From Acidobacteriota bacterium (GTDB lineage Bacteria; Acidobacteriota; Terriglobia; Terriglobales; Acidobacteriaceae), in the NCBI GenBank assembly GCA_021806005.1, contig JAJZDM010000003.1, forward strand, positions 35,979 through 99,978: a DNA stretch of 64,000 nt. Reading direction: 5' to 3'. The notes under the pieces are model-generated. The model had not been told where the DNA came from, did not search any database, and saw only the letters and a program-made list of their open reading frames with translations. The position numbers and the translations under genes were made by a program. Below are positions 28,352-37,406 of this stretch, one piece after another (the stretch's first letter is position 1; each line of letters begins with the position of its first letter).

Positions 28352-30022
28352 CTACTCCGCATGCGCTTCTCCCCCCTTCACCATCAGCCAATAGTGGAAG
28401 CCATCGACGATGGCCATGAGTGCGGCCTGGTTGAGATCGCTGCTGACGCCCGCAGTGACCCAGGGTTCATGGCCGTCGGCGTTGAAGCTGGCCGTGACGC
28501 GGACGTGCGCCGCGGAGTCATGGGCCTTGATGTCCAGCGCCGCGACCGTGAAGGTTCCCAGCCGCATCTCGGCGAGTTCCGGATACCACTTGTCCAGTTC
28601 GCTGCGCAATGCTTTGGTAATCGCATCCACCGGACCGGCGCCCTCGCCGCGAGTGGTGGCCAGGGTGGACTCGCCGTTGCGATGACCGACGCTCAGGCTC
28701 ATGAATGCCTGAATGAAGCGCCCCCCGATCTCGTCGGATTCGTCAAACACCCGCCAACTTCTCACCGTGAACCAGTTGCGCCAGCCTCCCAGCGTGCGCA
28801 TGCACGCCAGGCGAAAGGAGACCTCGCTGGAGGTGTATCCACCTCCCTCGACCATCGCCTGGTTGGCATCCATCAGCGACTGCGCCTGAGCGGAGGTCAG
28901 GGGAACTCCAAGTGACTCCGAGAGCAGCATGATATTGGCCCGGCCCGACTGCGCGTTGACCCCGATCACGGGGCTGGCTCCCACCTGGGCAGGATCGCAC
29001 CACAAGTAGGCGCCCGGATCCTTGCGTTCGCTGGAGCCATGCATGCCCGCCCAGGTCCCAAAAGCCCCCAGGCCGACGATCGGAGTTCCATGGGGAGTCT
29101 CAAGTCCAAAGGCAGCGTAGGCGGCGTGGGCCATACCGGTCAGCCCGGTCAGCGCCTCGGGAGAGACAAACTCTGCCTCGCCGCGCAGTTGCATGGCTCC
29201 GATCACGGTGGTGAGGTTCACATTGCCGCAGCGTTCGCCTGTACCGATCAGCGTGCCCTGCACATGCATGGCTCCCGCCTGGATGGCGGCGCGGGTGTTG
29301 GCAACGCCCAGGCCACGATCGGTGTGGCCATGGAAGCCGAAGCTGGCCTGCGGAAACTCCCCGGTCAACCTCTTGAAGGCCTCTCGCACCTCCTCTGGGC
29401 TCGCGCCGCCGTTGGTATCGCAGACCACGATGCGGCTTACCTTCTGACCCACGCACTGCTCGGTCAAGCGATGAAAGTACTCCAGGCTCTGCTGCTCGAA
29501 GTCAGGGTCGCAGGGGCGGCCACACTCCCGTCGTCCGCAACTGGCGTCCATGGCATGTTCCAGGTCGACCAGGACCTCCAGCCCATGCGACTGCAGGCAG
29601 TCAATGGTCTCCCAGGCCATGCGCAGATTCTCCTCCGGCGTAGCCTCCAGCGATCGCTCCACATCCAGCAGCCGGCTCTTAAGCACGATCACCGCGGTGC
29701 GAACCAGATGCCGATGGTGCAACATGAACTTCACGTCGGGCCAGTCCTCCACCCGCGCGCCGCGGCCACGCGAACGGCCAAAGAGCGCCAACTTCATGGC
29801 GCCGGTGTCCACCGAAGCCAAGGCGCCGGCTAACTCCGCAACAAACTGGTTGGCGCCGGCAAAGCCAATCTCCGCATAGCGCACCCCAAACCTGGCCATG
29901 CGCTCCAGCAGACGCACGGCATTGGGGATGGAGATCTCCAGGTTCGGCTGTTGCAGGCCATCCCGCAGGCTGGTATCAAATAACTCGACGAACTTGATGT
30001 TTCCTGGGTTGGCGTCCTGCAT
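28352..30022 (-). CDS. cimA: Citramalate synthase (CimA-type)
   Basis: 'VELFDTSLRDGLQQPN', 'VVCDTNGGASPEEVREAFKRL', 'FGFHGHTDRGLGVANTRAAIQAGAMHVQGTLIGTGERCGNVNLTTVIGAM', C-terminal LeuA dimerisation-like regulatory domain. Confidence 0.88.
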   Translation of the reverse strand: MQDANPGNIKFVELFDTSLRDGLQQPNLEISIPNAVRLLERMARFGVRYAEIGFAGANQFVAELAGALASVDTGAMKLALFGRSRGRGARVEDWPDVKFMLHHRHLVRTAVIVLKSRLLDVERSLEATPEENLRMAWETIDCLQSHGLEVLVDLEHAMDASCGRRECGRPCDPDFEQQSLEYFHRLTEQCVGQKVSRIVVCDTNGGASPEEVREAFKRLTGEFPQASFGFHGHTDRGLGVANTRAAIQAGAMHVQGTLIGTGERCGNVNLTTVIGAMQLRGEAEFVSPEALTGLTGMAHAAYAAFGLETPHGTPIVGLGAFGTWAGMHGSSERKDPGAYLWCDPAQVGASPVIGVNAQSGRANIMLLSESLGVPLTSAQAQSLMDANQAMVEGGGYTSSEVSFRLACMRTLGGWRNWFTVRSWRVFDESDEIGGRFIQAFMSLSVGHRNGESTLATTRGEGAGPVDAITKALRSELDKWYPELAEMRLGTFTVAALDIKAHDSAAHVRVTASFNADGHEPWVTAGVSSDLNQAALMAIVDGFHYWLMVKGGEAHAE

Positions 30023-30167
30023 CTCTTCTACTCGGGCTCAAAGTCTCTGCCGGAAGGCCGACAGGGGGGAGTACTCCTATTTAACCATGCGGCTCAGCCC
30101 GCTGCGGCTGGCCCTGGAGCCGGTCCCGGGCAGGGACGCACCCGGGGAATGCGGCCGCAGCCATCTT

Positions 30168-31658
30168 CTACCCTCGATGCTCCGCGTTAACCAGCCGGGT
30201 CACGATGTTGGTGGTGGAGAATCCCTCCACCGTGGGCACAATCTCCACCCGCCCCCCGGCCGCGAGCACCTCTTCATGGCCCACCACGGTCGCCACCGAG
30301 TAGTCGCCGCCCTTCACCAGAACATCCGGCTTTACCGCTCCAATCAGCTCCAGCGGCGTATCCTCCTCGAAGATCACCACCGCATCCACGGCGGCCAGGG
30401 CTGCCATCACCCGGGCGCGCTCTCGTTCGCCCACCACGGGACGCGAGGGCCCCTTCAGCCGGCGCACGCTCGCATCCGAATTCAGCCCCAGCACCAGCTT
30501 GGTTCCAAAACGGTGGCACTGCTCCAGCAGCGTCACGTGACCCACATGCAGCAGGTCAAAGCATCCGTTGGTAAACACAATTGTCTCCCCGGCCGCCCTC
30601 CACTCGGCCACACGCCTGGCCACTCGCTCCCGGGCAATCACCTTCTCTCCGCCGGTGATTCCGCTGGAGGGGGTCAACGCTGCAATCAGTTCATGCTGGG
30701 CAATGGGCACGGTCCCCATCTTGCCCACCACAATCCCAGCCGCCAGATTCGCCAACTCGACCGCGGTCTGAATCTGCAGACCTCCGCAGAGCGCGGCAGC
30801 CAGGGTAGCGATCACCGTGTCGCCGGCGCCAGAGACATCATAGACCTCCCGGGCGCGCGCCGGGGAGTGAAACTCTCCCCCTTCCCACAGTACCCGGATG
30901 CCTCTCTCGCTCATGGTCACCGCCAGGTACTTCAGCCCGAACTGCTCGCGCTGGGCCTCGCCTGCCTCCAGCAGCGCCGCGGGCAGATCCATCCCCACCC
31001 CGGTCGCAGCCGAGAGCTCATGCAGGTTCGGGCAGACCATCGTCGCTCCCGCATACTTACCGAAGTCTCTGCTCTTGGGATCAGCCAGCACCGGAATCCC
31101 TGCGGCGTTGGCGGCGGCGATGAGGCCGGCGCAGATCTCTGCCGATAAAGCACCCTTGGCATAGTCGGAGAGAACCACCGCCTGCACCTGGCTGACCATC
31201 CTTTGCGCACTCTCCTGCAAACTCCGCTGCTCCTTAGCCGAGGGCTCCTCCCGGCTCTCGACGTCCAGGCGCAACAACTGCTGCTGGCGTCCCACGATCC
31301 GGGTCTTGGATGTGGTTGGCTGGGTGGTGGTCACCACAGAAGATGTGTCAATCCCCGCGGCGGCGAGCAAGGCGGCAAGCTCGTCCTTGTCCTTATCCTC
31401 GCCCCAGAAGCCAGCCAGCACCACCTTGCAGCCCAGCCCGGCCAGATTCATGGCGACGTTGGCCGCACCGCCTGCCCGCTCATAATGCTGGGCGCGGCGC
31501 AGTACAGGTACTGGAGCCTCGGGCGAAATTCTGTCCACCTCTCCCAGAATGTAGCGATCGAGCATCAGATCCCCAACCACCAGCACCGATAAGCGCCCAA
31601 AACCACCCTCCAGCAATCCCAGAACCGCATCCGTCTCTGGCAGCATGATCGTCTCCAC
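30168..31658 (-). CDS. hldE: Bifunctional heptose-7-phosphate kinase / heptose-1-phosphate adenylyltransferase
   Basis: PfkB-type kinase ('GGAANVAMNLAGLG', 'DVSGAGDTVIATLAAAL') followed by a cytidylyltransferase-like domain ('VFTNGCFDLLHVGHVTLLEQC'). Confidence 0.95.
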   Translation of the reverse strand: METIMLPETDAVLGLLEGGFGRLSVLVVGDLMLDRYILGEVDRISPEAPVPVLRRAQHYERAGGAANVAMNLAGLGCKVVLAGFWGEDKDKDELAALLAAAGIDTSSVVTTTQPTTSKTRIVGRQQQLLRLDVESREEPSAKEQRSLQESAQRMVSQVQAVVLSDYAKGALSAEICAGLIAAANAAGIPVLADPKSRDFGKYAGATMVCPNLHELSAATGVGMDLPAALLEAGEAQREQFGLKYLAVTMSERGIRVLWEGGEFHSPARAREVYDVSGAGDTVIATLAAALCGGLQIQTAVELANLAAGIVVGKMGTVPIAQHELIAALTPSSGITGGEKVIARERVARRVAEWRAAGETIVFTNGCFDLLHVGHVTLLEQCHRFGTKLVLGLNSDASVRRLKGPSRPVVGERERARVMAALAAVDAVVIFEEDTPLELIGAVKPDVLVKGGDYSVATVVGHEEVLAAGGRVEIVPTVEGFSTTNIVTRLVNAEHRG

Positions 31659-31682
31659 TCTCAGGGTTCATGACTCGATCCA

Positions 31683-32816
31683 TCATCGCACCGGTTCCGC
31701 CACCATCGCGGCCCGCACCTCATCCATCACCTCGGCGACAGTAATCGACATCAGACACCTCTTCTCTTCTTTGATGCAGGTCTCCAGGCCGCACCCCCAG
31801 CACTCCACCCGGTGGTAGAGCACGCGGTGCCGGGCTCCATAGGGAAACCACTGCCGGGGAATGTTGCGCGCGGAGAAGACCGCTACAACCGGAGTGCCCA
31901 CAGCGGCGGCCAGGTGCATGGGGCCGCTGTCGTGACCAACAAACAGCCTGGCCTGCGCGATGGCCGCCGCACTCTGGCGGGGCGTCAGGCGGCCGCACAG
32001 ATCCAGAACCGGTCCGCCTCCGTTCTCGCTCCATTGCCGGGCGGCCAGGCGGCTGGCCTCACTCTCCTCGCCGGCGCCGATCAGCAGCAGGACGCGCTTC
32101 GGAAACTCCCCCGCCATCCGCCCCAGCAACTCATTCCAGTTCTCCAGGCCCCAGTCCTTGGCCTGCACCTTGGTGCCGACGCTCACCGCGATTCGCTCCG
32201 CCTGCGGATCACTGGTCTGCAGCATCTCCAGCGCGTACTGCTTCTCGGCTCTGCTGAGGTGTAGATCCCAGCTCTGCGGATCGCGCAACCTTCCCGGATC
32301 TGAGATATCGACCACTGTGGCAAGTTCGCCGATACAGCGGGCCAGCCTTCCGGCCTCCGGCTCCAGGTTGCCGTTGCCCATGGCGTGGTCCTTGCCGCCG
32401 GTCACGGCACCATAAAAGTTCCGCTGCATCCCCTCGGTGACAGGAACGCCGATCAGCCGGCGTACGCCGCAGAGCCGAAAAAAAATCTCATCCCGCCGCG
32501 CCGCCTTCACTCCTCGGGCGGCAGCCAGATACACCAGCACCTGGGGCCTCCAGCGCACAAGGGTCCACCACAAGCGCAGCAGCTCAAGCGGGCTTCTGGT
32601 GCCCACACTGTAACGCAGGTAGCCCTCCACCAGCCCCGACCCCTCCAGCACCGCCGCTGCCGCAGGCGCCTTGGCGTTCACCGGAAAGTTGGTTAACATC
32701 CGGCGTTCCGAATCGGGAAACGCCCGCGCCACCAGGTGCAGCGCCGGCAGAGCCACCACCATGTCGCCCAGGCTGCCCAGCCGGTAGATCAACAACCTCC
32801 GCATCCTCTTCGCCAT
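31683..32816 (-). CDS. Glycosyltransferase family 9 (heptosyltransferase-like)
   Basis: 'RLLIYRLGSLGDMVVALPALHLVARAFP', 'VSVGTKVQAKDWGLENWNELL', 'VGHDSGPMHLAAAVGTPVVAVFSARN'; start placed at MAKRMRR. Confidence 0.9.
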   Translation of the reverse strand: MAKRMRRLLIYRLGSLGDMVVALPALHLVARAFPDSERRMLTNFPVNAKAPAAAAVLEGSGLVEGYLRYSVGTRSPLELLRLWWTLVRWRPQVLVYLAAARGVKAARRDEIFFRLCGVRRLIGVPVTEGMQRNFYGAVTGGKDHAMGNGNLEPEAGRLARCIGELATVVDISDPGRLRDPQSWDLHLSRAEKQYALEMLQTSDPQAERIAVSVGTKVQAKDWGLENWNELLGRMAGEFPKRVLLLIGAGEESEASRLAARQWSENGGGPVLDLCGRLTPRQSAAAIAQARLFVGHDSGPMHLAAAVGTPVVAVFSARNIPRQWFPYGARHRVLYHRVECWGCGLETCIKEEKRCLMSITVAEVMDEVRAAMVAEPVR

Positions 32817-33062
32817 AGCCTTCAGTGTCGCATCGGCGCCATCCCTCACCAAGCCTTTGGAACCTGCTTCGGTCACCCGGCTCCGGCCGGTCGCCCAGAC
32901 CGGAAACCTGCGCCCTGGACCCGCAGAATGTCCGAAGTTCCTGCCCTTCCCGGAGTTCGTTGCCCCCACCCTGCTCCCGTCCGAGCCTGGACCCACTCTC
33001 TGGCCTCCAGGCAGCAGCTACCACTTGCACCGCGCCTCCGTTATGCTTGCAATCACCAATCT

Positions 33063-33644
33063 ATGTTGGACGCCTCGCACATCGCCGCCCTGCAGGACGA
33101 GTTCACCGCCCACGGTCATGACCCCTCCCTGCCCGCCGCTATGGCCTCCGGAAGCTTTGACCAACTCGTCCTGGACCAGCATCGGGCCAACTACGACCTG
33201 TGGCACTGCGAAGATCAGGCCCGCGATCCCCAAGCCTCCGATCGCACCATCGTTCAGGTCAAACATCAGATCGATCGTCTCAACCAGATCCGCAACGATC
33301 TCGCCGAGCAGTTGGATCTCACCCTGCTGGCCCGGGCCGAGCAGAACAGTGCGGCCCCGCTCCACTCCGAGTCCCCCGGCCTGATGATCGACCGGCTCTC
33401 CATCCTGGCGCTCAAGATCTTTCACACCCGCGAGCAACTGCACCGCTCCACCCCGGAGCACCAGATGCGCAACCAATCCCGGCTTCTGGTGTTGAAGGAA
33501 CAGCGTACCGATCTGGCCGCCTGCCTGGACACCCTCTGGTCCGACGTCCTCTCCGGCCGCCGCCGTTTCAAGCTTTACCGTCAACTAAAGATGTACAACG
33601 ATCCGGATCTCAACCCGGTGTTCTATACTCGCTCTTCAACCTGA
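33063..33644 (+). CDS. DUF4254 domain protein
   Basis: 'LVLDQHRANYDLWHCEDQARDPQASDRTIVQVKHQIDRLNQIRNDLAEQLD'; ATG at 33063 in frame inside the longer ORF. Confidence 0.85.
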   Translation: MLDASHIAALQDEFTAHGHDPSLPAAMASGSFDQLVLDQHRANYDLWHCEDQARDPQASDRTIVQVKHQIDRLNQIRNDLAEQLDLTLLARAEQNSAAPLHSESPGLMIDRLSILALKIFHTREQLHRSTPEHQMRNQSRLLVLKEQRTDLAACLDTLWSDVLSGRRRFKLYRQLKMYNDPDLNPVFYTRSST

Positions 33645-33767
33645 ACGGTTACAGTCTGATCCCTTATCCGTTACACTCTCATTTGACCACCGTCATCGAA
33701 CCCTCGTATAAAGCCATTGAATACCGAACCAATCCATCTCTCACCTGACTGTGTCCCCGAGAACAAC

Positions 33768-34349
33768 ATGGCAATCAAGCAGTCTTCTTCAACCTCCGAC
33801 ACCAGCGACGCGCAGAAGGCGCACCGAGCCTCGAAAACCCTCGCAGGCAATGCACAGCGCGCCGTTGATCCCGCTCGCAAGTCCACGCTCGCCCTCTACG
33901 AGAGCGCCATCAAGCTGATGCAGACCGGAAAATTCGACAAGGCTCACGATGCCTTCAGTCGGATGCTGGAGTCCGCGCCGCAGGATCTGGCCGACCGCAT
34001 CCGCATGTACATCTCCGCCTGCGTGATCCAGATCGAAAAGAGCTCCACCAGCTTTCAAACTCACGAAGAGCGTTACGACTACGCCATCTCTCTGCTCAAC
34101 CAGGGCAACTATGAGGATGCCCGGGAACACCTCCAGCAGATCCTTGTCGAGGAGCAGGCGGCCGACTACGCCTTTTATGGCCTGGCGCTTCTCGCCAGCC
34201 TGACCGGCGATGCGGATACCTGCATCGAGCACCTGGCAGAGGCGATTCGGCTCAATGGACAGAACCGCCTTCAGGCGCGCCTGGACTCGGACTTCGACGG
34301 CGTTGCCGACGATCCACGCTTCACGGAACTCCTCTATCCGGAGATCTGA
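33768..34349 (+). CDS. TPR-like repeat protein of unknown function
   Basis: 'LYESAIKLMQTGKFDKAHDAFSRMLESAPQDLADRIRMYISAC', 'YDYAISLLNQGNYEDAREHLQQILVEEQAADYAFYGLALLASLTGD' helical repeats. Confidence 0.75.
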   Translation: MAIKQSSSTSDTSDAQKAHRASKTLAGNAQRAVDPARKSTLALYESAIKLMQTGKFDKAHDAFSRMLESAPQDLADRIRMYISACVIQIEKSSTSFQTHEERYDYAISLLNQGNYEDAREHLQQILVEEQAADYAFYGLALLASLTGDADTCIEHLAEAIRLNGQNRLQARLDSDFDGVADDPRFTELLYPEI

Positions 34350-34386
34350 CGCCGCAGCCACTCCTGCTCGCCGACTGTTCTTCCCC

Positions 34387-34413
34387 AGGCCCGCCACTGC
34401 CGCGGGCGGGCCT
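34387..34413 (+). terminator. Stem-loop downstream of the TPR-like gene
   Basis: AGGCCCGC-cactgccgcgg-GCGGGCCT, 8-bp perfect stem, 38 nt after the stop codon. Confidence 0.5.
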
Positions 34414-34619
34414 CCTCATCCTCCTCCGCAATGCCGCAGACTTCAGGCCGTCCTTGCGGCCTGCCATGGCGACGCCAGGTCGCAATCTGAAGCACCATGC
34501 AATCCATGGCCCCGTTTCAGATCTCATTCTCCGGATTGCACTTACCAATTCTGGTTCGCATAGACAAAAATGCGGAAAACGCCGCACCTCACTTCTGCGT
34601 CCGAATACACTGTTAGCCA

Positions 34620-35648
34620 ATGACCCAGTCACGTCAGCTTCGCGTAGTCGCTATCGGCGGTGGAACCGGACTGTCCACGCTCCTGCGCGGGTTGAAGTCC
34701 TATGTAGCACCAGCTTCCGGCACACCCCCACCCGCCTATCCCGCGCCCAATCCGAAGCCCACACTCATCGACGAACTCTCCGCCATCGTTACGGTGACCG
34801 ACGATGGTGGCTCCTCCGGCCGTCTGCGCGAAGACCTGAACATGCTTCCTCCGGGCGATATCCGCAACTGCCTGGTTGCGCTCTCTCCGGATGAGACCCT
34901 CCTCTCTCGCCTCTTCCAGTACCGATTTGCCAACGGCGACCTGCAGGGGCACAGCTTCGGCAATCTCTTCCTCGCTGCCCTCACCGGCATCACCGGGGAC
35001 TTCGGCCAGGCGGTTCAGACGAGTTCGCAGATTTTGAACAGCCGAGGCCGTATCTACCCCTGCACCATGGCCAACGCCACCATCTCAGCGCGCATGGACG
35101 ACGGCTCCATCGTTCATGGCGAGACAAACATTACAGCCTCCCAGCGCTCCATCACCGAGTTGATGCTTACCCCCACCGATGCCCGGGCGCTTCCCGAAGC
35201 CCTGGAAGCCATCGCCTCCGCCGACCTGATCACGATCGGCCCCGGCTCCCTCTACACCTCACTGATCACCAATCTGCTGGTCCGCGATGTTCCCCAGGCC
35301 ATCGCCCGCAGCCACGCAACGCGGGTCTTCATCTGCAATCTGATGACTCAGGCCAATGAGAGCCTTGGTCTGACAGCCTCCCAGCACATCGAAAAGATCC
35401 TGGACCACGCCGGCAGCCAGATCTTCGACTACGCTCTGATCAACACGGGCCCGGTGGACGCCAGGACGCTGGATCAGTATGCCCGCTCCGGACAGTCTCC
35501 CATCGAGGCCGATCTGAACCGTATCCGCGCTCTGGGCGTGGTGCCGATCACTGGCAACTTCGTCCATCAGGGCGACGTCCTGCGCCATAGCTATGACGTT
35601 CTGGCAGAAACTGTCTTGCAACTGGCTCTGGAAACCTCCGCCGTATAA
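34620..35648 (+). CDS. yvcK: YvcK/CofD-family protein (UDP-GlcNAc-binding gluconeogenesis factor family)
   Basis: 'VVAIGGGTGLSTLLRGLK', 'VTDDGGSSGRLREDLNMLPPGDIRNCLVALSPDE', 'GPGSLYTSLITNLLVRDVPQAIARS'. Confidence 0.93.
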   Translation: MTQSRQLRVVAIGGGTGLSTLLRGLKSYVAPASGTPPPAYPAPNPKPTLIDELSAIVTVTDDGGSSGRLREDLNMLPPGDIRNCLVALSPDETLLSRLFQYRFANGDLQGHSFGNLFLAALTGITGDFGQAVQTSSQILNSRGRIYPCTMANATISARMDDGSIVHGETNITASQRSITELMLTPTDARALPEALEAIASADLITIGPGSLYTSLITNLLVRDVPQAIARSHATRVFICNLMTQANESLGLTASQHIEKILDHAGSQIFDYALINTGPVDARTLDQYARSGQSPIEADLNRIRALGVVPITGNFVHQGDVLRHSYDVLAETVLQLALETSAV

Positions 35649-35747
35649 GATCCCGTAAGTCATCTTCGTCAGGCTGTCCTCATCCCAAAATCCCCCTGCG
35701 CATCTCCCGGCCGCGCCATTCCCAGCCGTTCCATCCCCAGCCACACC

Positions 35748-36560
35748 ATGCCCAACTCCGTCTCCTCGCCCCTCGCTACCCTCGGCCGCGTCCTCTATGC
35801 CCTCTCTCTGCTGGGCATCGGCGTGCAATATGCCCTCTACGGGCAACTCCGGCGCGCCCTTCCTCTGTGCCCAACCGGGCTGCCCCACCATCATGTTCTG
35901 GCCTACGCGCTGGCAGCCGTATGCATTGGCTCCAGCCTTTTGCTGCTCGTCTCCTGGCAGACACTCAGCGTCAGCCTGATCCTCGGCCTGCTGCTGCTGG
36001 CCTCGTCCGCGCTCTATCTCTGGCCGCTTCAGGGCAATCTGAACGATACCCTTGGCTATGCCCTCAACAATGCCAACGACCGCACCGTCTTCCTCGAGTG
36101 CCTCTGCTTTGCAGCCACGGCGCTCATCTTGCACGGTCTCTCCGCCGGCGCTCGAGGTCGATACACCCTGATGCCCGGCCGTATCCTCTTCGCCTTCGCC
36201 ATGGTCCTCTTCGGGCTGCAGCACTTCCTCTACGTGCACTACCTGGCCACGCTTGTCCCGCGCTGGATTCACGGCCATCACCTGTGGGTGATCCTTACCG
36301 GCTTCGCGCTGATCGCAGCCGGCATCTCCATCGCCACCACCATCGAAGACAGGTATGCAGCCTACGGACTGTTTCTGCTGTTCGGGGGATGGCTGATCCT
36401 GCTCCACGCACCGCGCATCTTTCACCATCTGCACAGCGGAGAGGAGTGGTCCAGCGGCTTTGTGGCGCTGGGTCTCTGCGGAGCCTCGCTGTTGCTCGCA
36501 ACCGCTTCCGGCGGGACAAGCAAGCCTGCAAAGCGGAAAGAACGCCCCTGGCGCCCCTGA
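35748..36560 (+). CDS. Multi-pass membrane protein, DoxX-like, function unknown
   Basis: 270 aa, several hydrophobic helices; no catalytic motif recognised. Confidence 0.7.
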   Translation: MPNSVSSPLATLGRVLYALSLLGIGVQYALYGQLRRALPLCPTGLPHHHVLAYALAAVCIGSSLLLLVSWQTLSVSLILGLLLLASSALYLWPLQGNLNDTLGYALNNANDRTVFLECLCFAATALILHGLSAGARGRYTLMPGRILFAFAMVLFGLQHFLYVHYLATLVPRWIHGHHLWVILTGFALIAAGISIATTIEDRYAAYGLFLLFGGWLILLHAPRIFHHLHSGEEWSSGFVALGLCGASLLLATASGGTSKPAKRKERPWRP

Positions 36561-36901
36561 ACAATCTTCAGTCCGAGTGAAACGCGGCGTCTGGATTTTC
36601 GTGCGCATCTTCTTCATGGAAAACGCCGCCGCATGCCGGGTCCGGAGCGCCTATCCACACCGGAATGCTACAGGGAAAATGCTGCACAAGCTCCCTATCC
36701 TGGGCCGGGTAGCTGCATGAAAGAGTCCGAAGAGAGATTTGCCACAACAGTGGAGCCTTGCGTGTCGGCCTGGCGTTGAGAAGCACGGCCGGAAGAGCCA
36801 AAGTGAGCTGGCTCTGGATCGGAGAGGGCATGCCTATTTCGATAACGGAATGCCGGCCCACCTCCGTCTTGCGGGAGGTGTATCACCCTTCCGCATCGCT
36901 G

Positions 36902-37384
36902 TCATCGGTGCCCGATGATCTTGCTTACCCGCAGTATTCCGCTGGAAAGGATTCTTGCGCGCAGACCACCTCACCCCTGCAAGGCGGCTTCCGCTCCCGG
37001 AGCAATCGCCGTGTCCATCCAGTAACAGGGCCTGCATTCGCAGATGCCTCCGAATTCAATCTCCTGCAGGGTGAACCTCTTACCGATCAAGTGGTTCAGG
37101 TGGATGCCGCGGGTAATCGCGTTTCTTCTGGTTGCGCCAGGAGAAACCGTCATGACGCCGAGATGCCGACACAGGTCGTCGAAGACCTCGTGTGCAAAGA
37201 AGGTGATCTGGCCCTTGTAGTCTTCCTTAAAATCGAAGAATCGATCGCCGCGAAGGCCGCGCCCAGCAACGCATTCAACCGTATCGACTTCAATCTGCGG
37301 CGACTTGCCGGCCGATTGTCCGTGATGGCCACAAACGTTATGGCCGGGCGAAATATACAGTTGCTCGATGGTCATGGAAGACAT
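36902..37384 (-). pseudogene. MOSC-domain protein interrupted by an in-frame TGA at 36971-36973 (either a true nonsense mutation or a sequencing error)
   Basis: 'MTIEQLYISPGHNVCGHHGQ...VECVAGRGLRGDRFFDFKEDYKGQITFFAHEVFDDLCRHLGV...CRPCYWMDTAIAPGAEAALQG-[TGA]-GGLRARILSSGILRVSKIIGHR*'. The family reads '...GRGGLRARIL...' across this point. Confidence 0.8.
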
Positions 37385-37406
37385 CGCCGTGCAGGCGTGC
37401 TGCAGT

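Noticed and set aside
29898-31148. 416-aa plus-strand ORF opposite cimA/hldE
   Set aside because: His/Arg/Gln-rich shadow frame; hldE on the other strand is unambiguous.
35259-36617. 452-aa minus-strand ORF opposite yvcK and the membrane protein
   Set aside because: Low-complexity Gln/Asp/Gly-rich shadow frame opposite two better-supported genes.
36859-36880. CACCTCC-gtcttgcg-GGAGGTG hairpin downstream of the MOSC gene as terminator
   Set aside because: Position fits the extended MOSC frame but the stem is 7 bp with no U-tract; too weak to call alone.
36971-36973. TGA in the MOSC gene as a selenocysteine codon
   Set aside because: Homologues have Arg, not Cys, at this position and no SECIS-like element or sel genes were seen; a nonsense change or sequencing error is simpler.
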